From positions 5,626,001 through 5,690,000 of the forward strand of contig NZ_CP060825.1 of the NCBI RefSeq assembly GCF_014489615.1: a DNA stretch of 64,000 nucleotides. The letters are read 5' to 3'. Source of the DNA: Streptomyces genisteinicus (GTDB taxonomy: Bacteria; Actinomycetota; Actinomycetes; Streptomycetales; Streptomycetaceae). Both the position numbers and the translations under genes were made by a program. Under the pieces are notes generated by a model. It saw nothing but the letters and a program-made list of their open reading frames with translations, made no database searches and had not been told where the DNA came from. Shown here one piece after another: positions 8,017 through 15,823 of the stretch; the first letter of the stretch is position 1; each line of letters opens with the position of its first letter.

Positions 8017-9025
8017 GGCCGGCGGGGACGGCCGGTCCGGCGCCGGAGTCCGGGCCCTCGGCCGCGAGGAGACCGCGTCCCTCGGCCGTCGCGAAGTGGA
8101 ACGCCCGCCCCGCCGTGCGGACGGTGGTGACGAGGCCCGCGTCGCGCAGCACGTTCATGTGCTGGCTCACCGCGGGGTGCGTCACCCGGAGCATCCGGGC
8201 GGCCTCCACGGTGGAGCAGCCGTTGCGGGCGGCCCGCAGCAGTTCGGCGCGGGTCCGGCCGAGGAGGAGGCCGAGACGGTCCTGCGCCGGCGGCCGTGCC
8301 GACGGCGAGGCCCAGTCGTCGGTGTGGTGGATCGGGTGGACGAGAACGGGGGGCAGCGCCCCGTCCGCCAGGGTGGTAGGGGCGGGCCAGCAGAAGAAGG
8401 ACGGCTGGAGCACGAGCCCCCGTCCGCCGAGGCGCAGCTGCTGACCGGCGGGGCAGGCGACCTCCAGGACGGGCGGGCGCCAGCGGGCGTGGGGGCGCAG
8501 ACTCGCGAGCAGCGCCTCGGTGCCGCCGTCCATCAGGCTCTTCAGCCGGTGGGCCCGGTCCGCCTCGACAGCGCTGCGGACGTGCCGCCAGTGCGGGACG
8601 AGGACGTCCTCCTGGTAGGAGTGGATGGCGTCCCCCAGGTGTGCCAGGGCCTCCGTGTCCCCCTGCGCGAGCGCACGGGTCCAGTCCGGCAGCCGCCTGG
8701 ACCGTGCGAGCAGCGTCAGCTCCGTGCGCAGCCGGCCGAGCGGCGTCGCGAGCAGGGCGTCCACGGCGGCCTGGAGGGTGTCGTGGTCCCCGGCGGTCGG
8801 GGTGAGGAAGTCGGGGGAGTAGCCGTGCGGCGGCAGCAGCGCGGAGAGCAGCCGCCGGCTCTCCGGCAGCCTCGACCGCACCCACCGGCGCCAGTCGCCG
8901 AAGACCCTTTCCCCGTCGCGCCGTTGCAGCGTCTGCACGCTGTTGGTGATCTCCCACAGGAAGTCCGGGCCCTTGGCGACCCGGACGCGCGTCATGTCCT
9001 CGGGCGTGAAGTGGATCCGCAGCAT
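8012..9025 (-). CDS. ArsR-family transcriptional regulator with long N-terminal domain
   Basis: 337 residues. The C-terminal part (about residues 250-315) is a winged helix-turn-helix of ArsR type: GRTRAELLRAARNGCSTVEAARMLRVTHPAVSQHMNVLRDAGLVTTVRTAGRAF. The N-terminal 240 residues form a conserved streptomycete domain (starting LRIHFTPEDMTRVRVAKGPDFLWEI) found with DUF5937-like ArsR proteins. I see no cysteine metal-binding motif, so it probably senses something other than metal. It stands directly upstream, on the same strand, of the esterase/DUF4185 pair and may control it. Confidence 0.85.
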   Translation of the reverse strand: MLRIHFTPEDMTRVRVAKGPDFLWEITNSVQTLQRRDGERVFGDWRRWVRSRLPESRRLLSALLPPHGYSPDFLTPTAGDHDTLQAAVDALLATPLGRLRTELTLLARSRRLPDWTRALAQGDTEALAHLGDAIHSYQEDVLVPHWRHVRSAVEADRAHRLKSLMDGGTEALLASLRPHARWRPPVLEVACPAGQQLRLGGRGLVLQPSFFCWPAPTTLADGALPPVLVHPIHHTDDWASPSARPPAQDRLGLLLGRTRAELLRAARNGCSTVEAARMLRVTHPAVSQHMNVLRDAGLVTTVRTAGRAFHFATAEGRGLLAAEGPDSGAGPAVPAGP

Positions 9026-9152
9026 GGGCGCTCCAGCGGGAGACGGGGGCTGTGGGCGGGCCGGTGGGGCCCGCGGGTGTCCGCGGCCCGTCGGCGGAGC
9101 CCGCGGCGGCCGCCCGTCGACGGGCGGCCGCCGCGGGGCGGAATCCGAGTGC

Positions 9153-9881
9153 TCAGCAGGCCTGCTGGGGGCCCGAGTTGAGGGTGCCGACCCGCCCGAT
9201 GACCGTCTCGTCGCCGAGGCCGGCGCCCGCGCCCCGGGCGATGTAGCAGGAGTACTTGGTCCGGTTGATCACTTCGAGGTGGATGTGGGCGCCGGTGTTG
9301 CCGTTGACCTGGTAGCAGGAGGAGTAGCGGAACCTGCCGGTCTGGCCGAGCCGGGTCCAGGGGCCCACGGTGGCGCCGACCGTGATCGAGGCGGGCTTCT
9401 GGTCGACGTGCATGACGTCGGCGCGGCCCACGACCGTCCCCGTCGAGTCGTCGCGGGCCTCCAGGCCGATGCGCCAGCCGCCGTCGGCGAGATTGCCGGT
9501 GGCGCAGCCCGGGGTGACGGTCACCACCCGTACGGTCACCGGGCCGCCGGCGGAGGTCTTGCTGCCGAACGGGGACACCACCGTGGCGCCGGGGTTCTGG
9601 TAGATGTCGACCGACCAGTCGTTGAGATAGCCCCAGTTGGAGAAGACGCGGTGGTGCGAGGAGGGCGGCGTCTGGCCGAACCGGTTCCAGATCGACGCGC
9701 CCTGGATGGGTGGGTAGACGGCGATGGTGGCGGCGGCCAGCGGCCGGACCTCCTGGCCGCCGGCGGGCCGGCCCGCCTCGGTTCCCGCGTCCTTCGCCAG
9801 GGCGGCGGGGGCGGTCAGCAGGGCGGTGGTGGCGGCCATGGTGCAGGCGATGGCCCATCGCGCATGGCGGAGCATTCCCAT
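9153..9881 (-). CDS. Secreted LasA/M23-like peptidase homologue with an altered metal site
   Basis: 242 residues with a Sec signal peptide (residues 1-29, ending PAALA). The fold hallmarks of M23 (LasA/lysostaphin) peptidases are present: NDWSVDIYQ near residues 85-93, a beta-rich centre, and GAHIHLEV (H-x-H) near residue 199. In active M23 enzymes the first motif is H-x-x-x-D; here the position four before the Asp is Asp (D-W-S-V-D). It may therefore bind metal differently, act on a different substrate, or be a non-catalytic cell-wall binding protein. It starts 126 bp upstream of the ArsR-type gene on the same strand but is probably a separate unit. Confidence 0.7.
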   Translation of the reverse strand: MGMLRHARWAIACTMAATTALLTAPAALAKDAGTEAGRPAGGQEVRPLAAATIAVYPPIQGASIWNRFGQTPPSSHHRVFSNWGYLNDWSVDIYQNPGATVVSPFGSKTSAGGPVTVRVVTVTPGCATGNLADGGWRIGLEARDDSTGTVVGRADVMHVDQKPASITVGATVGPWTRLGQTGRFRYSSCYQVNGNTGAHIHLEVINRTKYSCYIARGAGAGLGDETVIGRVGTLNSGPQQAC

Positions 9882-10236
9882 GAGGGCTCCCGGTGGGTGG
9901 GGGGAGAGGCGGGGCGCCAGTCAACCACCGGGACGGGGGTGGCGCCAGGGTGCGTCGAGAGGGTAGCTGCGGTCAACTCGCCTTTATGCGGGACGAGTTG
10001 ACCGCAGGTCGGTCGGCTGCGGTCGCGGTGGCCGTTCGTCGGTGCTCAGCACGCCCCCCGCGTGGTGCCCGGCCTCGGGCGCCACGCCTGCTGGAGGCGC
10101 CACCGGCCGCCGTGCCGCTTCACGAGGTGGGCGACGGTTCCGGCAGACGTGTGATGAGGCACGGGCCGGGAGGCTGCGTCGGCGTGAACGGCGTGAACGG
10201 CGTGAACGGCCTGGACTGTCGGAACGGTCGGAAAGG
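9882..10236. other. Intergenic stretch with a hairpin and a small tandem repeat
   Basis: No convincing gene is present in these 355 bases. They hold the promoter region of the M23-like gene, an inverted repeat at 9967-10007, and three perfect copies of the nonamer GGCGTGAAC at 10181-10207 followed by decayed copies that run up to the stop of the DUF4430 gene. Confidence 0.6.
9967..10007 (-). terminator. 14-bp inverted repeat, probable end of the B12 operon
   Basis: CTGCGGTCAACTCG and its exact complement are separated by 13 bases (CCTTTATGCGGGA). It lies 230 bp past the stop of the last gene of the minus-strand cobalamin operon and 86 bp before the start of the next minus-strand gene, so it is well placed to stop read-through. 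There is no U-tract, as usual in streptomycetes. It could instead be an operator for the M23-like gene. Confidence 0.45.
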
Positions 10237-10734
10237 TCAGAACGAGGTCCAGGTGAAGGCGACCTGGTCGCCGTGCTCGATCTCGAACTGGCAGCCGCCC
10301 ACCGGGGTGGGCGTGCCGTTCACGGAGATGTTCCAGTAGGCCGACGGGCCGCCGCTGACGCCCTTCACGGTGTCCACGGAGAAGTCGTCGAACGAGGCGT
10401 ACCAGGCGCCGTCCCAGGTGAAGCCGTTGCGCTTCGCCGCGTGGTCCAGGGCGGCCGTGGGCGTGGGCACCTTCGTGGCGTGCGCGCCGCCGTTGGTGCC
10501 GTCGCACTTGTGGGTGCCGCCGGTCGCGGTGGTCACGTCGTGCCCCCAGGTGAAGATCTTCTTCTCGAACAGCAGGCCGTCCGGCCCCTGGACGGTGACG
10601 GTGACTCTCACCGGGGCGTTGGTGAACGCCTGCGCGGACGCGTGGGTGTCCGCCTGCACGGCGGGGGCGGCGGTCAGCGTGAGGCCGAGCACGGCGGTCG
10701 TGGCGGCGGCACGGCGGAGCAGTGTGGAGCGCAT
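10237..10734 (-). CDS. Secreted DUF4430 protein, probable cobalamin-binding partner
   Basis: 165 residues from ATG 10734, with a Sec signal peptide (residues 1-29, ending AVQA). The mature part is a DUF4430 domain: VRVTVTVQGPDGLLFEKK at the start, TAALDHAAKRNGF for the helix, and a final GPSAYWNISVNGTPT...QVAFTWTSF beta unit. DUF4430 is the small beta domain that caps cobalamin in transcobalamin and intrinsic factor. The gene is the last of the minus-strand ECF operon controlled by a cobalamin riboswitch, 113 bp after the S component gene. It may supply the cap domain in trans to the barrel protein; that is inference. Confidence 0.8.
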   Translation of the reverse strand: MRSTLLRRAAATTAVLGLTLTAAPAVQADTHASAQAFTNAPVRVTVTVQGPDGLLFEKKIFTWGHDVTTATGGTHKCDGTNGGAHATKVPTPTAALDHAAKRNGFTWDGAWYASFDDFSVDTVKGVSGGPSAYWNISVNGTPTPVGGCQFEIEHGDQVAFTWTSF

Positions 10735-10750
10735 GGGGAATCCTCTCGAC

Positions 10751-10790
10751 GGTGTGTCGGTGTGTCGGTGTGTCGGTGTGTCGGTGTGTC
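10751..10790. repeat. Five perfect tandem copies of GGTGTGTC
   Basis: The octamer GGTGTGTC occurs five times without interruption, followed by a partial copy, in the 113-bp gap between the S component and DUF4430 genes. Such a tract is prone to slippage and changes the spacing inside the operon. No CRISPR-like spacers are present. Confidence 0.85.
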
Positions 10791-10847
10791 GGTGGTGCGG
10801 TGCTGCGGTGTGGTGCGCGTCCGGCGGCGGGACGCCGCCGGACGGGT

Positions 10848-11675
10848 TCAGCCGGCCGCGGAGTCCGGACCGGTCCCGGAGCGCGGCGCGAATCGGACCG
10901 GTGCCTGGAACCTCGCCTTGCGGGCGGCGCGGCGGAAGACGGTGAGGACGGCGGGGCCGGCCAGGGTGATGCACACGAAGTTGGTGACGGCCCGGCCGGT
11001 GTCCCAGCCCAGCGAGGTCGCCACGTCGAAGGCGAGGTAGCGCTGGAACTGCTCGGTGAACGGCAGACCGGGCAGATAGGCGATCGAGCTGTTCGGGTCG
11101 AGGGAGAACGGCCAGAAGGACAAGTTGAGCAGGAAGCCGAACAGATAGCCGGACAGCGATCCGTAGAAGGCCAGCAGCATGACCTCCCGGCGGCCGGTCG
11201 CCCGGGGCAGGTATCCGGCGAGCATGCCGACGAAGGCGCAGCCGAACATCTGGTACGGCATCCACGGGCCGACCCCGCCGGTGATCAGCGCGGAGGCGAA
11301 CAGCGAGGTGCAGCCCAGGGTGAAGCCGAAGCCCGGCCCGTACACCCGGCCCGCGAGGACCAGGATGAAGAACACCGTCTCGATCCCGGCCGTGCCCGCG
11401 CCGAGCGGACGGATCGCCGCGTTGACGGCGGAGAGCACGCCGAGCATCGCGAGCGCCTTGGAGTCGATCCCGCCCTCGGCGATCTCCGAGATCACCACGC
11501 AGAGCACGATCACCAGCAGCACGCCGAAGATCAGCGGCGGGGCGTAGTGGGACCCGAACGTCCCCGGGGCGACCAGGAACGGCCAGAAGAACGCGACGAC
11601 GCCGAGGAAGGCCGCCATGGCGATGACGGCCCCCGCACGGGGGCGGATGCGGATGGCCGCCGCGGGACGGTTCAC
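10848..11675 (-). CDS. ECF transporter S component, probably for cobalamin
   Basis: 275 residues from a GTG that overlaps the ATPase stop (GTGA). At least six hydrophobic segments span residues about 13-235, in the compact arrangement of ECF substrate-binding (S) components. The conserved C-terminal stretch SIAYLPGLPFTEQFQRYLAFDVATSLGWDTGRAVTNFV is typical of the S components paired with SCO2322-family proteins. The S component binds the vitamin in the membrane and is toppled by EcfT/EcfA. Substrate assignment to B12 comes from the cobalamin riboswitch upstream of the operon and from its DUF4430 and barrel proteins, not from the sequence of this protein itself. Confidence 0.82.
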   Translation of the reverse strand: MNRPAAAIRIRPRAGAVIAMAAFLGVVAFFWPFLVAPGTFGSHYAPPLIFGVLLVIVLCVVISEIAEGGIDSKALAMLGVLSAVNAAIRPLGAGTAGIETVFFILVLAGRVYGPGFGFTLGCTSLFASALITGGVGPWMPYQMFGCAFVGMLAGYLPRATGRREVMLLAFYGSLSGYLFGFLLNLSFWPFSLDPNSSIAYLPGLPFTEQFQRYLAFDVATSLGWDTGRAVTNFVCITLAGPAVLTVFRRAARKARFQAPVRFAPRSGTGPDSAAG

Positions 11676-13444
11676 GCGGGACCTCCCGCGGTCCCGGTGG
11701 GCGCCGCGCCCCCGTGCGCCTCGTCCGCGGGCCGGGCGTGTCCGGCGGGCCCCCCGGTCCCGGTCCCGGTTCCGGATTCGGCCGCGTTCCCGTTCCCGGC
11801 GTCCGCCGCGGCCGGGGCGGGGAGGACGGCGGTCAGCTGGTCGACCGTCAGGAAGGGCAGCGGGGCGAGGATCTTCGCCGTCTGCGGGGCGAAGACAGGG
11901 GAGGCGACGATGACCTCCTCCGTCGGGCCGTCCGCCACGATGTCCCCCTCCGCCATCACGACCACCCGGTCCGCCGCGCGGGCGACGAACTCCACGTCGT
12001 GCGTGGAGATCACCACCGCCCGGCCCTCCGCCGCGAGCCGGTCCACGATGCGGATCAGCTCCAACTTCGCCCGGTAGTCCAGGCCGCGCGTGGGCTCGTC
12101 CAGCAGCACCACCCGGGGTGCGGCGGCCAGTTGGATCGCCAGCACCAGGGCGAGCTTCTGGCCCTCCGAGAGGTCGCGCGGGTGGGTGGTGTCCGGGATG
12201 CCGGGCGCCAGCTGGTCCAGCAGGGACCGGGCAGTGCCGCGGGCGGGCACCTCCGACTCCGCGTCCGCCTGGTCGAGTTCCTGCTTGACGCTCTCCAGGT
12301 AGAGCAGGTCCGTCGGCGTCTGCGGCACCAGGCCGACGAGCCGCCGGGCCTCCGTCGCCGGGAGCTTGCGCGGATCGGGCCCCGCCGCCCCGTCCTCGGT
12401 CCCGACGGCCACCGAGCCGGCCTTGCGCGGCCCCGAGCCCTGGAGCGCCCACAGCAGCGAGGACTTCCCGGAGCCGTTGCGCCCCATCAGGGCGGTGACC
12501 TCCCCGCCGCGCAGCGCGATGTCGACCTCCCGTACGGCGGGGACGCCGTGGTACGCCACGGTCACCTTGCGGGCGGTGAGCAGGGTCTCCCGGTCCGGGG
12601 CGGGTGCCGGGCGGGCCGGCGGGGGCGTCACGCCCGCCAGCGCGGTGCGCAGCGGTGCGGCGGCCCGGCGGGCGTCGCGGACGGACAGGCGCAGCGGGGA
12701 CCAGCCGGCGGCCCGGCCGAGTTCCACGATGGGCGGCGCGATGGACGAGGTGCGGAAGACGTCCGCGGGGCCGCCCGTCACGACGCGGCCGTCGCCCGGC
12801 AGGTGGATGACCCGGTCGGCGTACTGCACGACGCGTTCCAGGCGGTGTTCGGCGAGCAGCACCGTCACGCCGAGGTCGTGCACCAGGCGGGTGACCGCGG
12901 ACAGCACCTCCTCGGCCGCCGTGGGGTCGAGGGCGGAGGTGGGCTCGTCGAGGACCAGGATCCGGGGGTGGGCGGTGAGCACGGAACCGATCGCGACGCG
13001 CTGCTGCTGTCCGCCGGACAGTTCGTACAGCGCGCGGTGGCGCAGATCGGCGAGGCCGAGCAGGTCGAGGGTCTCCTCGACCCGTTTGCGCATGGTCGCC
13101 GGCGGCACGGCCAGCTGCTCCATGGAGTAGGCGAGTTCCTCCTCGACGGTGTCGGTGACGAAGCCGTCGAGCGGGTCCTGGCCCACGACGCCCACCACGT
13201 CGGCCAGTTCACGCGGCGGGTGGTCGGCGGTGTCGCGGCCGTCCACGGTCACACGGCCGTGCAGGGTGCCGCCGGTGAAGTGGGGGACGAGCCCGTTCAC
13301 CGCGCCGAGCAGGGTGGACTTGCCGACGCCGGTGTGGCCGACGACGAGGCAGAGCTCGCCCTCCTCGACGGTGAGGTCCACGTCCCGCAGCACGGGCTCG
13401 GACGCGTCCTCGTAGTGGACGGAGACCTGGTCGAAAGTGATCAC
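11672..13444 (-). CDS. ecfA: Fused double ECF ATPase (EcfA-EcfA')
   Basis: 590 residues from GTG 13444, overlapping both neighbours by four bases. Two ABC ATPase domains lie in one chain. The first has Walker A GHTGVGKST (about residues 36-44), signature LSGGQQQR and Walker B ILVLDEPTSALD. The second has Walker A GRNGSGKSS (about 320-328), signature LSEGQK and Walker B VVLLDEPTRGLD. The Ala/Gly/Thr-rich last 70 residues look disordered. A fused ATPase replaces the separate EcfA and EcfA' of many bacteria. It energises uptake together with EcfT and the S component. The second signature is slightly degenerate (SEG for SGG), which is common in asymmetric pairs. Confidence 0.93.
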   Translation of the reverse strand: MITFDQVSVHYEDASEPVLRDVDLTVEEGELCLVVGHTGVGKSTLLGAVNGLVPHFTGGTLHGRVTVDGRDTADHPPRELADVVGVVGQDPLDGFVTDTVEEELAYSMEQLAVPPATMRKRVEETLDLLGLADLRHRALYELSGGQQQRVAIGSVLTAHPRILVLDEPTSALDPTAAEEVLSAVTRLVHDLGVTVLLAEHRLERVVQYADRVIHLPGDGRVVTGGPADVFRTSSIAPPIVELGRAAGWSPLRLSVRDARRAAAPLRTALAGVTPPPARPAPAPDRETLLTARKVTVAYHGVPAVREVDIALRGGEVTALMGRNGSGKSSLLWALQGSGPRKAGSVAVGTEDGAAGPDPRKLPATEARRLVGLVPQTPTDLLYLESVKQELDQADAESEVPARGTARSLLDQLAPGIPDTTHPRDLSEGQKLALVLAIQLAAAPRVVLLDEPTRGLDYRAKLELIRIVDRLAAEGRAVVISTHDVEFVARAADRVVVMAEGDIVADGPTEEVIVASPVFAPQTAKILAPLPFLTVDQLTAVLPAPAAADAGNGNAAESGTGTGTGGPAGHARPADEAHGGAAPTGTAGGPA

Positions 13445-14889
13445 GGGGTTTCGGCTTCCTGGTCGCGCCGTCCCTCGCGCGGGGCGGGAACGGGCGGGTC
13501 GGCGGGGGCGGGCCGGTTGCCGGGTACGGCCTGCCGGCCGGCGGCCGCCTGCCGGGGCGCCGCGTCCGGCCGGGGCGTCGTGTCCGGCCGGGCGGGCGCG
13601 GTCGGCGGCGGGGCCAGGAACCCGGCGGCCCCGGCGAGGAGGATGGCGGCGGCCGGGACCGGCGGGAGAGGCGGCCAGCTCAGGGGGTAGATGGACGGGT
13701 TCAACTCGGCCGCGTCGAAACCCGCGTTGGCGAACAGCAGCACCGCCGACAGCAGGCCGACCCCGGCCACCGCCCACTCCGCGCCCCGCCAGGGATCGGG
13801 CCGGTACGTCGTGCGCGTCACCCGCCGCCCGCCGAGGCGCAGCCCGGCCACGCACAGCGCCGCCCCGGCCGCCAGCGCGGGGAAGCCGAGCAGGGCCGGG
13901 GCGGTCGCGTCGAGGAGTCCGTACGCGCCGGCGCAGAGCCCGCACATGCCGAGCAGCATCAGCGCGCCGGTGGCCCGCCGGGACCGGCGGGTGGCGGTCC
14001 CGGCCCGCCCGTACCCCCGGGAGTCCATCGCCGCGGCCAGCCGCAGCGAGCGCTCCAGGGCGTCCTCCAGCACGGGGACGACGATGCCCCGCAGCGCGCG
14101 CAGGCCCTTGGTGCGCCCGGCGCGCAGGCGGCGCGCGCGGTGCACGCGCTGCACGCTCTGCACGAGCTGGGGGGCGACGCTGATGGACACGGTGACGGCG
14201 ACGCCCAGCTCGTACATCGCCCCGGGCAGGACCCGCAGGGCCCGCTTGGGGTTGGCCAGGGTGTTGGCCGCCCCGATGCAGCAGAGCATGCAGGCCAGGC
14301 GCAGACCGTCGGTGGCGGCGGAGAGCAGCGCTTCCAGGGACACCGGTCCGCCGATCTGGATGCCGGCGTACCAGTCGGGGGTGGGGATGTGGGGGAGGGA
14401 GAAGAGGAAGTGGTCGTGCGGGGTGATGCCGGTGGCGAAGACGGCGCGGAAGACGACGCGGATCGCCACCACCGTGAGCGCCAGGTACAGGTAGTAGGAG
14501 AAGCCGCGCGCCCACGGCGCCTCGGTGCGTCGCATGGTGATGACGAAGCCGAGCACGGCGAGGACGAGGAAGAGCAGCAGCGGGTTGTTGGTGCGGCTGA
14601 CCGCGGTGGCGAGGGCCAGCGCCCAGATCCACCAGGCGACCGGGTGCAGGGTGCGGGGCAGCCGGCGGCCCCCCGTGTCCGGCCCGCCGGGGGCGGCGGT
14701 CGGCCGTGCCGCGCCCGGCACGGCGGCGGCGGGCGCGCGGCCGGTCCGGCGGCCCGGGCGGTCACCGCTCCGGCCGCCGGACCCGGGGGCGCGGGCGCTC
14801 CTGGGACCGGATGCGGGCACCTGGCCGGTCCGTGGTGCGGAGTCGTGGCCGCTCGGGCCGCCGGACATCCGTGGTTCGGGTTCGGGCAC
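13441..14889 (-). CDS. ecfT: ECF transporter transmembrane component EcfT (CbiQ family)
   Basis: 482 residues from GTG 14889. The first 75 residues are a Pro/Gly/Arg-rich cytoplasmic extension. After it come several membrane spans (WWIWALALATAVS, LLLFLVLAVLGFVITM, YYLYLALTVVAIRVVF and others), a coupling region AVTVSISVAPQLVQSVQRVHRARRLRAGR, and the conserved MDSRGYG motif that contacts the ATPase. The C-terminal 170 residues add further spans and a Pro/Ala/Arg-rich tail, making it longer than the usual 260-residue EcfT. The stop overlaps the ATPase start by four bases, and the start lies four bases after the SCO2322-family gene. Confidence 0.92.
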   Translation of the reverse strand: MPEPEPRMSGGPSGHDSAPRTGQVPASGPRSARAPGSGGRSGDRPGRRTGRAPAAAVPGAARPTAAPGGPDTGGRRLPRTLHPVAWWIWALALATAVSRTNNPLLLFLVLAVLGFVITMRRTEAPWARGFSYYLYLALTVVAIRVVFRAVFATGITPHDHFLFSLPHIPTPDWYAGIQIGGPVSLEALLSAATDGLRLACMLCCIGAANTLANPKRALRVLPGAMYELGVAVTVSISVAPQLVQSVQRVHRARRLRAGRTKGLRALRGIVVPVLEDALERSLRLAAAMDSRGYGRAGTATRRSRRATGALMLLGMCGLCAGAYGLLDATAPALLGFPALAAGAALCVAGLRLGGRRVTRTTYRPDPWRGAEWAVAGVGLLSAVLLFANAGFDAAELNPSIYPLSWPPLPPVPAAAILLAGAAGFLAPPPTAPARPDTTPRPDAAPRQAAAGRQAVPGNRPAPADPPVPAPREGRRDQEAETP

Positions 14890-14893
14890 GCGG

Positions 14894-15823
14894 CTACTCC
14901 GTCGGGCGGCGTCTGGCCGCGTACCAGCCCGCGCCGCCGATCATCGCCACCAGGAGCACCGTCGCGACGACGGGCAGGAAGGAGCCCGCGTCGTGCGGGG
15001 CGTCCGCTGCCGGTGCCGCGTCGACGACCTTCGGGGCGGGCGACCCACCGGCCACCGCGGAGTCCGTGGCCGTCGGCGAGGGACTCGCCGAGGGGCTCGC
15101 GGAGGCGGACGCCGAGGCGGAGGCGCTGGGCGCCGTCGCGCTCGGAGCCGGGCTCTTCGCGGCGGGCGGATCCCCAGGGGGCGGATTCTCCGGCGCGGGT
15201 CCGGTGCCGGTGCCCGGCGGGAGCGGATCGGCGGTGCGGGTGTCCGAGGCGGTGGGCTTCGGCCCCGTCGGGCGGGTGTTCTTCGCCCGCAGCTGGTCGG
15301 GGGTGACGGTGGGCCGTCCCTCCGTCCCCTCGATATTGGTGCCGCCGAAGATCCACAGGTCGACGCTGCCGGGCTTCGGCTTGTAGAGCATGGCGCCGAG
15401 CTGGCTGTACTCCCAGGTGTTCTCTCCCGGATCGGCGTGCCAGTACGACCAGTACGCGGACGCGGGCGGGGTGAGGACGCAGTCGTCCTGCCGGGATGTC
15501 GGGTACTGCCGGCCGCCCTGGTGGCCGCTGTAGCCGATCCGGCAGATGAAGGCGGGCCCGTCGTGGCCGGTGCCGGTGGTGCGCCAGCCGCCCTGGTTGA
15601 GCAGTTCGTAGCCGGTCGTGGGCGTGGTGCCGCAAGAGCGGTAGACGGGTCCGCCCCAGTGGCTGAAGTCGACGGCGAGGACGACTCCGGAGGACGTGGT
15701 GCACTGGCCGATCGGCTGCGGTGCGGCGCCGGCCGGGGACGTGGTGGCGGCGAAGGCCGCCACCGTCATCCCCAGCGCGGCCGCCGTGCGGCCCAGGGCC
15801 TTCGGCAGGTTCGGGCCGCTCAC
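14894..15823 (-). CDS. SCO2322-family membrane-anchored surface protein
   Basis: 309 residues from a GTG that overlaps the preceding stop by four bases. It has a signal peptide (to about residue 33), an SCO2322-type domain (residues about 35-160, with VAVDF, YELLNQGG, FICRIGYSG, VLTPPASAYWSYWHADPG and WIFGGTN), a long Pro/Ala/Ser linker, and a C-terminal membrane helix (FLPVVATVLLVAMIGGAGWYA) followed by RRR. It is therefore displayed on the outside of the membrane. The same domain forms the N-terminus of the 921-residue protein upstream, so the two are paralogous. The conserved link to ECF transporter genes suggests a role in handing the vitamin to the transporter; no biochemical role is known to me. 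Confidence 0.85.
   Translation of the reverse strand: MSGPNLPKALGRTAAALGMTVAAFAATTSPAGAAPQPIGQCTTSSGVVLAVDFSHWGGPVYRSCGTTPTTGYELLNQGGWRTTGTGHDGPAFICRIGYSGHQGGRQYPTSRQDDCVLTPPASAYWSYWHADPGENTWEYSQLGAMLYKPKPGSVDLWIFGGTNIEGTEGRPTVTPDQLRAKNTRPTGPKPTASDTRTADPLPPGTGTGPAPENPPPGDPPAAKSPAPSATAPSASASASASASPSASPSPTATDSAVAGGSPAPKVVDAAPAADAPHDAGSFLPVVATVLLVAMIGGAGWYAARRRPTE

Noticed and set aside
6807..8957. N-terminal extension of the DUF4185 frame far into the regulator gene
   Set aside because: The frame stays open only because of base composition. Tat signal and ribosome site place the start at 6806, and the esterase and ArsR-type genes explain the rest.
10751..10790. CRISPR-like array
   Set aside because: Units are only eight bases and contiguous; there are no spacers or cas genes.
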